DNA of 64,000 bases, taken from contig NC_133120.1 of NCBI RefSeq assembly GCF_033568475.1, positions 95,994,151 to 96,058,150 on the forward strand, read 5' to 3'. A program made the position numbers and the translations under genes. Below the pieces are notes generated by a model. That model was not told the DNA's origin. It searched no databases and was given only the letters and a program-made list of their open reading frames with translations. The DNA comes from Henckelia pumila. Its lineage: Eukaryota > Streptophyta > Magnoliopsida > Lamiales > Gesneriaceae. Of the stretch, positions 55,741 to 64,000 are shown piece by piece. How positions within the stretch are numbered: position 1 is the first letter of the stretch; each line of letters opens with the position of its first letter.

Positions 55741-56842
55741 TTCCTCCCTACCCTCCGAATTATTTTGTAAGGTCCTTCCCATTTTGCATCCAGTTCTTCA
55801 CCTCCCCTGCCGGGTTAACCTTTTTCAACACCAGGTCTCCTATCTGGAAGTCTCGGGGCTTGATCTTTTGATTGAACACCTTCACTATCCTGCTATGATA
55901 AGCTTCCATTCGTATAGCGGCCAGTTCTCTTTTTTCCTCAATCAGGTCTAGCTCCTGTGCCCGGTCAATGGTTTCTCCTTCCGGGTAGGCTTTCACCTGG
56001 GGAGAGATCTGTCCAATTTTTACTGGAATCACGGCCTCAGACCCATATACCAGACTGAAAGGTGTTTCTCCTGTGGTCGTCCTGGGGGTAGTACGATAAG
56101 CCCATAGTACACCAGAGATCTCTTCCACCCAACTCTTGCCAGCGCCAAAGAGCCGAGTCTGTAAAGATTGGATGATGGTCCTGTTAGTTACTTCAGCTTA
56201 CCCGTTGCCCTGGGGGTAGGCAACATAGGTGAATGCCTTCTTTACCTTCATTTCTCTGCACCAATACTTTATCTTCTTTCCCTAGAATTGTCTCCCATTG
56301 TCCGAGACAAGCCTCCGGGGTAGGCCAAATCGACAGACAATACTCTTCCAAATAAACCCCAGCACAGCCTCTTCAGTGATATTTGCTAAAGGCTCAGCCT
56401 CTACCCACTTAGAGAAATAATCCAGCGCCACTAGTAAGAACTTCTTTTGTCCAGGGCCCGTAGTGAACGGTCACACGATATCCATGCCCCACTGATCAAA
56501 AGGGCAAGATGCCCACACCGTCTGTAATTCTGCTGCTGGTTTATGAGAGAAGTTCCCAAACCTTTGACACCCTTCACACGTTTTGACTACCTGCTGGGCA
56601 TCCTGCTGCAGGGTGGGCCACCAGTATCCTGCTAACAAGGTACGCCGGGCCAAGCTCAGAGCCCCTCCGTGATCTCCGCAGCAGCCTTCATGTATGTCCT
56701 GAAGTACATAACCCACTTCTTCCTTGGCCAGGCACCGTAACAAGGGACCCTGAAAAGATCGCCGGTACAATTTTTCATTAACCAGGATAAATCGAGTTAC
56801 CTGTCTTTTGAGCTTCCGGGCATGTGCTTCCTCCTCGGGAAG
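55741..56842 (-). pseudogene. E6 integrase, decayed
   Basis: From the right: KRQVTRFILVNEKLYRRSFQ, H2C2 zinc finger (HEGCCGDHGG...CEGCQRFG), WGMDIV then a stop, FLLVALDYFSKWVEAEPLA, LVSDNG (second Asp), YPQGNG-stop-AEVTNRT around the catalytic Glu, then WAYRTTPRTTTGETPFSLVYGSEAV and the C-terminal YHSRIVKVFN...RDFQIGDLVLKKV. At least three stops or frameshifts. The N-terminal side is cut by the E9 LTR at 56843. Confidence 0.82.
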
Positions 56843-58215
56843 TGTAGTGACCCTTACCGAGATCACCTACTAAACAAAACTTAGGCATGCAATTAACTTA
56901 GTTAAACAAAAATCAAAATTCAACTGCGGAAACCATAACATTTATACAATCCCGAGAAAAGGAATCTGTAAATATCCAAAATAATATACAACCAAATCGA
57001 ATAGCTGTATAAACCCCAAAACAACAGAATAAAAACCTAAACGAAGCTCCAGCTGATCAACCACTGCCTAGCCCCTCTTGGATCCACCCGCCTCGTCCAA
57101 TCGCAAACATGCCCCATGGAATAGGGTGTCCAGAAACATAGAGTACGAGACGTGAGCATAAAACGCTCAGCACGAGGGTATGAGTATACATGCATGCAAA
57201 GTGAACTCCCTATAAACTCGAAGTCAAGGATCAGAGAACAAAGACAGACCGGGCCCTGGTATGTATCACACTGTGTCGTCGCTTCAGGAGGTGGCTCCCA
57301 TACCAAAATACCAGTGGATATGTCGGACCCAAATCGATGGAAGTCCAACCACTAACAGGATAGGGTAAAACCCTACTAACAGACATCTCGAACGAGATAG
57401 CTCAATATGCAAATAAATGCAGCATAAATCAATGACATATAAATCATGCAGTCACATAATACATGCATACTCAGTCAGGATATCTCGAACAGTACTTTCG
57501 TACCTCAAATACTAGGCAAGTGCTATCAGCCCTAGGTCCACGCCTATAATCCGCGTTACACTGTCAAATGATACTACTATCATTATAGCGCTCTAAAATC
57601 CTTAACTAAGCTAAAGCATACTCCTAAATATTTTAGGAAGCAAAAGTTATACCTTCGTCCGTCGTTAGCCCTTTGCTGTCGAATGCCTCAAAACTAGGCC
57701 ACAGCTTCGCTACAACACCTGGATTGCTATGCCACTTCCGGATTCCCAATGGGACGCCTAGAATTCCCTAAATCTGAGCTGGAAGACTAAGTAATCGAGA
57801 GAGAAGAGAGGAATTGGTGCACTCAAATGTGAGCTCGGCACCCCCTATTTATAGACGGAGTTCGGATCGTCCGAACTGGACTTCGGATCGTCCGAACTGG
57901 ACTTCGAATCGTCCGAACCCAATATTACGTCACTGCTTACGTCAGCATAATGATGTCATCCATGATGACTGTCGGCAGCACGTTCGGAGCATCCGAACCA
58001 CTCTTCGGATCGTCCGAACCCTGCCTTCGGACCGTCCGTACTCACCAACGGAGCCTCCGAACCCGACGACCCTCTAACCATTATCGAGCGTTCTGAATCC
58101 GTTTCCGAACTCTGTTAATCCATCTGGGACTCCCTTAATCATGTTTTATTACGTCAAAACATGATCGGATTATTAATTACTTGTAAATCGTTAATTCTGG
58201 ATACGGGTTACTACA
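56843..58215 (-). repeat. E9 3' LTR (1373 bp)
   Basis: On plus tgtagtgaccc ... gggttactaca. The preceding five bases ggaag are the expected TSD. Closely similar to 62825-64000 by eye. It contains the TTCGGA dyad array at 57850-58065. Confidence 0.9.
57850..58065. repeat. TTCGGA-dyad array in the E9 left LTR
   Basis: About seven copies of ttcggatcgtccgaa-type near-palindromes (ttcgga...tccgaa), three in a tight 20-base tandem and four dispersed. Near the 5' (U3) end of the LTR. Confidence 0.85.
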
Positions 58216-58233
58216 TTCTCCCCTACTTAAGAT

Positions 58234-58250
58234 ATTTCGTCCTAGAAATC
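58234..58250. promoter_or_regulatory. PPT-adjacent conserved motif (E9 copy)
   Basis: atttcgtcctagaaatc, eighteen bases inside the LTR edge and next to the PPT (minus taggggagaa at 58216-58225). Confidence 0.5.
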
Positions 58251-58346
58251 CGATCTTAAGTACCGAATGTAAAACAACAATCCAAAACATTTTTCATTCA
58301 ACTAAACGATTACGGAGTTCTCAACTGATTACAACTCAAAATGAAA

Positions 58347-59652
58347 TCAAAACAACTCAAGATGTTCTTTACGCATCTTGCTTTCGAGCTCCCAAGTAGC
58401 TTCCTCAGCGCCTCGGTGTTGCCACTATATTAAAACCAAAGGAATGACCTTGTTCCGCAAGACCTTATCCTTATGATCCAGGATACGAATAGGTCTTTCA
58501 ACATAGGTCAAATCCTTATCTACTTGAACTTCAGACCGCTGCAGAATATGAGACGGATCTGCCACATACCGTCGTAAGAGAGATACGTGGAACACGTTGT
58601 GAATACTGGACAGATATGGTGGCAAAGCCAAACGATAAGCCAAATCGCCAATGTTCTCCAAGATCTCAAACGGACCAATAAATTTGGGAGACAACTTGCC
58701 CTTAAGGCCAAATATGAGAATCCTGCGGAAAGGTGACACTCTCAAAAACACTTTCTCCCCGACATCAAACTGCAAAGGCCTACGCTTAGTGTTAGCATAG
58801 CTGGCCTGACGATCATGTGCAGTCTTAATCTATTTCTTGATCTGATCAACAATATCTACTGCCTGCTGGATAAACTCCGGTCCCTCAGTCTGACTCTCCC
58901 CCACTTCTTCCCAGAAGAGTGGAGTACGACAACGTCGTCCGTACAATGCCTCAAAAGGTGCCACCCCAATGCTAGTATGATAGCTGTTGTTGTACGCGAA
59001 CTCGATCAATGGCAAATGATCCTGCCAGGCTAAACCAAAATCCATAGTGCAAGCTCGAAGCATATCCTCCAAAGTACGGATAGTGCGCTCTGACTGACCA
59101 TCTGTCTTTGGATGTAGGCAGTACTCAAACTGAGAGTAGTACTCATCGCACGCTGAACACTCCCCAGAACCTAGAAGTAAACCTGGGGTCTCGATCGCTG
59201 ACAATGCTCACAGGCACTCCATGAAGTCGAACGATCTCCTGAACATACAGACGTGCCATGCGATCCACAGAGTACTCTCGACTATAGGCGATGAAATGCG
59301 CTGACTTGGTGAGTCGGTCCACCACAACCCAGATAGCATCACAATTCCTCGAGGACATCGGCAAATGGGTCACAAAATCCATCGTGATAAACTCCCATTT
59401 CCACTCAGGAATAGGCAGACTGTGAAGCAAACCTCCAGATCTTCGGTGCTCTGCCTTGACCTGCTGACACACAAAACATCTCGATACATACTGATATACG
59501 CTGTGTTTCATCCCCTTCCACCAAAACCAAGTACGTAGATCTTTGTACATCTTGTTACTTCCCGGATGAATACTCAACCTGGTGCGATGTGCCTGAGACA
59601 AGATCTCCTCTCGCAACTCTTCATCCTGAGGAATCACAAGTATACCAGACAA
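58347..59652 (-). pseudogene. E9 integrase with chromodomain
   Basis: H2C2 zinc finger ([18 protein letters not shown]...[11 protein letters not shown]), DDE core with [11 protein letters not shown] and [12 protein letters not shown], a frameshift near 59150-59200, then QSERTIRTLEDMLRACTMDF with the catalytic Glu. Next are WQDHLPLIEFAYNNSYH, YGRRCRTPLFWEEVGE, a stop at the 58830 end, the GPY/F-type region (GLKGKLSPKFIGPFEIL) and YRLALPPYLSSIHNVFHVSL. The chromodomain follows (LTYVERPIRILDHKDKVLRNK, in-frame TAG, then WQHRGAEEATWELESKMR) to the stop at 58347. The TAG replaces a codon just before the conserved Trp of the chromodomain. Confidence 0.85.
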
Positions 59653-59817
59653 ACATAGAAAACCATCTGACTGATAGTGAAATCCAGACGAGCTACCCTC
59701 GTTAGCTAGCGAGCTAAACGCTGGGTCTTCAAATCAGACATCTGAGCATCCCGAATCCTCGAATACAAAGCTGGCTCAGATAGTATCGTAAACATCTGGA
59801 TACTCTGCATACCTTTA

Positions 59818-61329
59818 TTATGCTCTAGTATACCCTGAAGTACAACAGTCACTGATCGCACTAGACATCGAACAAGTCTGCAGTGCGGATAGTCGCACCT
59901 TGCGACTCAAAGCATCAGCGGTGAGATTAGCAGCTCCCAAATGGTACTTAATCTCGCAATCATAGTCCTTAAGCAAGTCCATCCAACGTCTATGCCTCAT
60001 GTTCAACTCCGCCTGAGTGAACAAATACTTGAGACTCTTGTGATCGGTGAAGATCTCAAATTTCTCGCCATACAGATAATGACGCCAGATCTTCAAAGCG
60101 AACACAATGGCTGTCAATTCCAAATCATGAACTGGATAGTTGTCCTCGTGAAGCTTCAGCTGTCTAGAAGCGTATGCAATCACATGCCCATTCTGAGTCA
60201 GGACACAACCTAATCCCTGAAGAGAAGCATCAGTGTATACCACATACCCTCCAGATCCTGATGGTAATGCCAACACCGTCACAGAAGTCAATCGCTGTCG
60301 AAGCTCACAGAAATTCTCCTCAAACTCGGAGGACCACTCGAAATCCACACCCTTGTGGGTAAGCTGCTTCAACGGTCGAGCTAGCTGAGAGAAATTATGA
60401 ATGAAGCGTCGATAATATCCTGCCAGACCCAGAAAACTACGGATCTTAGCAACCGTCGTTGGACGCGACCAATTCAGCACAGCCTCAATCTTGCTCGGAT
60501 CAACAGAAATCCCCTCCCTGGATATGATATGGCCAAGAAAGACCACTCGATCCATCCAGAACTCACACTTGCTCAGTTTGGCGTACAACTGCTCGTCCCG
60601 AAGAGTCTGCAGTACCACTCGCAAGTGAGAAACATGCTCCTCCGCATTATGCGAATACACCAAGATATCGTCAATGAAGACCACGACAAACTTGTCTAAA
60701 TACTCCCTGAAGACACGGTTCATCAGATCCATAAATATAGCCGGCGCATTAGTCAATCCAAATGGCATCACTAGAAACTCATAATGCCCATAACGAGTAC
60801 GGAATGCAGTCTTGGCTACGTCCTGATCTCGGACTCTCAACTGATGATACCTAGATCTCAAGTCAATCTTGGAGTAAACCAAAGTACCCTGCAGCTGATC
60901 AAACAAGTCATCAATGCGAGGCAAAGGATACTTGTTCTTCACAGTAACTCGATTCAGCTGCCGATAGTCAATGCACAACCGCATAGACCCGTCCTTCTTC
61001 TTCACAAAGAGAATAGGAGCTCCCCAAGGAGATACACTAGGATGAATGTATCCCTTGTCCAACAGATCCTGTAACTGATTTTTCAACTCACGCATCTCTG
61101 ACGGAGCCAGACGATACGGTGCTCGAGAAATAGGCAAAGTATCTGGCATCAACTCTATGCCAAACTCGACTTCCCTAGCAGGAGGAAAACCCAGAATCTC
61201 ATCTGGAAATACATCTGGGAATTCATCCACAACAGGAATACTCTCTATCCCAAAACTCTCAACAAAAAAATCAACTGCATAGATAAGGTAGCCTTCCCCG
61301 CCAGACTCTAGAGCTCGACAGGCTCTCAA
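59818..61329 (-). CDS. E9 reverse transcriptase and RNase H (503-aa open frame)
   Basis: Begins in the linker after protease (the real start is upstream in the polyprotein). RT motifs: [20 protein letters not shown] (101-120), [17 protein letters not shown] (152-168), [16 protein letters not shown] (188-203), [11 protein letters not shown] (catalytic D220, D221) and [11 protein letters not shown]. RNase [15 protein letters not shown] (D367), E404, [11 protein letters not shown] (D429) and [10 protein letters not shown] (D472), so all four acidic residues are present. Position 160 is Arg where Gly is usual (RSGYHQ, as in E1). A frameshift follows at about 59820. Confidence 0.88.
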   Translation of the reverse strand: MRACRALESGGEGYLIYAVDFFVESFGIESIPVVDEFPDVFPDEILGFPPAREVEFGIELMPDTLPISRAPYRLAPSEMRELKNQLQDLLDKGYIHPSVSPWGAPILFVKKKDGSMRLCIDYRQLNRVTVKNKYPLPRIDDLFDQLQGTLVYSKIDLRSRYHQLRVRDQDVAKTAFRTRYGHYEFLVMPFGLTNAPAIFMDLMNRVFREYLDKFVVVFIDDILVYSHNAEEHVSHLRVVLQTLRDEQLYAKLSKCEFWMDRVVFLGHIISREGISVDPSKIEAVLNWSRPTTVAKIRSFLGLAGYYRRFIHNFSQLARPLKQLTHKGVDFEWSSEFEENFCELRQRLTSVTVLALPSGSGGYVVYTDASLQGLGCVLTQNGHVIAYASRQLKLHEDNYPVHDLELTAIVFALKIWRHYLYGEKFEIFTDHKSLKYLFTQAELNMRHRRWMDLLKDYDCEIKYHLGAANLTADALSRKVRLSALQTCSMSSAISDCCTSGYTRA

Positions 61330-61421
61330 AGCTTATACCAAAGGCATCGGGGTCGCGCTCCCTTACCATAGAAAAACCAGCTATCACTCCCATCCGAATG
61401 AAAGCGTACTAATCTCTAATA

Positions 61422-62749
61422 TCAGTCCACTGAAGCTCGGTAGGTAGTCAGCATGTCTATCCCCAGAATACAATCGAAATCGTCCATCGCAAGGACCATG
61501 AGATTCGCCAACAAAATGTTCCCTTCGAACTCTAAAGGGCAACCCATCACTAGACGTTTGGCCAAAGCAGATTGATCCGTCGGAGTAGAAACAGAAACTA
61601 CTACGTCTAGTGCAATGCATGGTAATTTATTCACCTTAACAAAACGTGCAGAAATGAAGGAATGAGATGCACCAGTGTCAATAAGTACGATAGCAGGTAT
61701 ACCATAAATTAGAAATTTACCTGCGATGACCTTTTCATTCTCCTCCACATCCTGATCATGCCTCAAGGCAAACACCTGACTAGAAGCCCGCGGCCTCAAA
61801 TGAGAACTCCCAGCAGACTGTCCCTGCGACCTCTGCTGAACGGTGGCCTGAGAACCTGATCCTGAACCAGAACCGCCTCCCCCAGATAGTGGAAAATCCC
61901 TCCGGATATGACCAACATCTCCACATCGGAAACAAGCTCCAGAGGCTCTACGGAACTTGTCTGACTGATGTTTCTTCCCGCAATGGTCGCACTTGTCCTT
62001 CTTCCCAAAGAGAACAACACCTCCAGAACCAGAGGAAGAAGTAGATCCAGATTTCTTGAATGATTGGGCACGGGGACCCAAAGAACTAGCAGGCCTCGAC
62101 TGAGAGAAAGACCTGTTTCGCCGAATGTTGTCCTCTTCCTGGTGACAACGGCTCACCAAACCCTCATAGGACATGTCATCGCCGACCGCCACACGCTCGT
62201 GGATCTCAGGGTTAAGGCCCTGAAAGAACAGATTATACTTCATCCCAAAGCTGTCAGCAATCTCGGGGCAATAGGATAGCAGATCAAAGAACTTCTGCTG
62301 ATACTCGTCAATAGACATGGCTCCCTGTCGCAGACTCAGTAGCTCTCCCGCCTTCGACTGTCGGAGTGCATGAGGGAAATACAGCTTCTGAAAAGCTGTG
62401 CGGAACTCGGCCCAGGTGGCCACCCTCTCGCTGTAACAAAGGGTGCAGAAGTAAACCTCCACCACCTACGAGCTCGCCCATCCAGAAGATATCCAAGGGT
62501 CTCCATCTTCTGCTCCTCGGTGCAATGGAAAGTCTGAAAAGCCGTCTCCATGCGGTCTAACCAGTTCTTCGCATCCTCCGGAGACTCACCTCAAACCAAG
62601 GGCTTTGGTGCCATCTGCAAGAATCGGCGAACGCTAAAACGTTCCTCATCACGACGACGATGATGACGGTCCCGAAGACGCTCATGATCGTCATCTCCCC
62701 AGCGTCCACCTCCACTACCATGGCTACTCTGGTCATCGTAGTTTGCCAT
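61422..62749 (-). pseudogene. E9 gag and protease
   Basis: ATG at 62747-62749 opens MANYDDQSSHGSGGGRW, then an in-frame TGA after APKPLV. It resumes GESPEDAKNWLDRMETAFQT and LGYLLDGRARRWWR, with a frameshift near 62465 into WAEFRTAFQKLYFPHALR...FFDLLSYCPEIA...FQGLNPEIHERVA. The zinc knuckle reads CFRCGDVGHIRRDF: the last Cys of CX2CX4HX4C is Phe. The protease site LIDTGASHSFIS is intact, followed by ILGIDMLTTYRASVD, where the frame ends at 61422 before RT. Confidence 0.82.
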
Positions 62750-62808
62750 CTATAAAAGTACCTCACGGTTACCTTATGCACAATCTAAATCCCAAGAATA
62801 CTATGCAT

Positions 62809-62820
62809 GCTCTGATACCA
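62809..62820 (-). other. E9 primer-binding site
   Basis: Minus TGGTATCAGAGC, four bases from the LTR. Confidence 0.85.
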
Positions 62821-62824
62821 TAAA

Positions 62825-64000
62825 TGTAGTGACCCTTACCGAGATCACCTACTAAACAGAACTTAGGCATGCAATTAACTTAGTTAAACAAAAATCAGAA
62901 TTCAACTGCGGAAACCATAACATTTATACAATCCCAAGAAAAGGAATCTGTAAATATCTAAAATAATATACAACCAAATTGAATAGTTGTATAAACCCCA
63001 AAACAACATAATAAAAACCTAAACGAAGCTCCAGCTGATCAACCACTGCCTAGCCCCTCTTGGATCCACCTGCCTCGTCCAATCGCAAACCTGTCCCATG
63101 GAATAGGGTGTCCAGAAACACAGAGTACGAGACGTGAGCATAAAACGCTCAGCACGAGAGTATGAGTATACATGCATGCAAAGTGAACTCCCTATAAACT
63201 CGAGGTCAAGGATCAGAGAACAAAGACAGACCGGGCCCTGGTATGTAGCACGCTGTGCCGTTGCTTCAGGAGGTGGCTCCCATACCAAAATACCAGTGGA
63301 TATGCCGGACCCAAATCGATGGAAGTCCAACCACTAACAGGATAGGGTAAAACCTTATTAACAGACATCTCGAACGAGATAGCTCAATATGCAAATGAAT
63401 GCAGCATAAATCAATGGCATATAAATCATGCAGTCATATAATACATGCATACTCAGTCAGGATATCTCGAACAGTACTTTCGTACCTCAAATACTAGGCA
63501 AGTGCTATCAGCCCTAGGTCCACGCCTATAATCCGCGTTACACTGTCAAATGATACTACTATCATTATAGCGTTCTAAAAGCCTTAACTAAGCTAAAGCA
63601 TACTCCTAAATATTTTTAGGAAGAAAAAGCTATACCTTCGTCCGTCGTTAGCCCTTTGCTGTCGAATGCCTCAAAACTAGGCCACAGCTTTGCTACAACG
63701 CCTGGATTTCTATGCAACTTCTGGATTCCCAATGGGATGCCTAGAATTCCCTAGATCTGAGCTGGAAGACTAAGGAATCGAGAGAGAAGAGAGGAATTGG
63801 TGCACTCAAATGTGAGCTCGGCACTCCCTATTTATAGACGGAGTTCGGATCGTTCGAACTGGATTTCGGATCGTCCGAACACGTTCGGATCGTTCGAACT
63901 GGACTTCGGATCGTCCGAACCCAATATTGCATCACTGCTTATGTCAGCATAATGATGTCATCCATGACGACTGTCGGCAGCACGTTCGGAGCATCCGAAC
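62825..64000 (-). repeat. E9 5' LTR, cut by the window edge
   Basis: Same sequence as 56843-58004 with scattered differences. Its dyad array (63843 onward) has at least one extra unit compared with the left LTR. Confidence 0.9.
63843..64000. repeat. TTCGGA-dyad array in the E9 right LTR
   Basis: ttcggatcgttcgaa and ttcggatcgtccgaa units; a run of four before cccaatatt, where the left LTR has three. Continues off the edge. Confidence 0.8.

Larger units (their letters stand above)
41110..56842 (-). mobile_element. Tat-like Ty3/gypsy element E6 with antisense ORF, interrupted by E7 and E9
   Basis: The minus strand carries integrase (55741-56842), then a minisatellite (54780-55590), then a plus-strand ORF (42145-43168 and 53145-54697), then the probable 3' LTR. 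An antisense extra ORF between pol and the 3' LTR is described for Grande and related Tat elements. E7 splits the antisense ORF (TSD GATAT) and E9 truncates the integrase at 56842. The left boundary is uncertain. Confidence 0.65.
56843..64000 (-). mobile_element. Tekay-like chromovirus E9, right LTR incomplete
   Basis: Minus element: 5' LTR from 62825 off the right edge, PBS TGGTATCAGAGC (62809-62820), gag, CCHC, protease, RT-RNase H, integrase, chromodomain, PPT, 3' LTR (56843-58215). Domain order and chromodomain identify a chromovirus of the Tekay/Del type. All genes carry frameshifts or stops. Confidence 0.92.

Noticed and set aside
1-64000. tRNA, rRNA or known miRNA genes
   Set aside because: I looked for tRNA-like A/B boxes and clover-leaf ends; only the Met-tRNA complement in PBS sites was found.

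Overview
The window looks like nuclear DNA from a eudicot plant. Spliced genes of ordinary plant families have AT-rich introns, and they sit among nested LTR retrotransposons of plant lineages (Tekay-like chromoviruses, Tat-like elements, a copia solo LTR), a CACTA transposon and small MITE/Helitron-like debris. An asterid is possible, but nothing here proves it.

Layout. 1-14.3 kb is a nest of transposons: an RNase H/zf-RVT remnant (13741-14316) was hit by a Tat-like gypsy element (4730-13740). That element was in turn hit in its RNase H region by a 3.7 kb CACTA element (5736-9441, TSD ACC) and in its integrase by a Tekay-like chromovirus (1-4729, running off the left edge). 14.3-31 kb is a gene island with four genes that look intact: an equilibrative nucleoside transporter (minus, nine coding exons, one GC-AG intron), a PB1-domain protein (plus, one exon), a PLAC8-family Cys-rich protein (minus, five exons) and a NOSIP/CSU1-type U-box/RING protein (minus, two exons). 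A B-box zinc-finger gene (minus) was split in frame by a 9.5 kb non-coding LTR element (31102-40575, TSD ATCAT). From about 41.1 to 56.8 kb lies a second Tat-like element, with pol on minus and an antisense coiled-coil ORF on plus that has its own TATA box and an intron. A non-coding chromovirus derivative (43169-53144, TSD GATAT) splits that antisense ORF, and its left LTR carries a copia-type solo LTR (45089-46955, TSD TTGGG). 56843-64000 is a further Tekay-like chromovirus with decayed gag, protease, RT, RNase H, integrase and chromodomain, inserted into the Tat-like integrase; its right LTR runs off the window.

The most unusual signals are in the chromovirus-type elements. The two non-coding elements share an 18-bp leader motif next to the primer-binding site with the coding element at the left edge, and a PPT-adjacent motif recurs in three elements. 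This suggests cross-mobilisation. Four LTR families also each carry their own dense cluster of short GC-rich dyads, in three cases at a similar place just upstream of the primer-binding site. All coordinates, exon joins and TSDs were read by eye; no alignment or database search was run.
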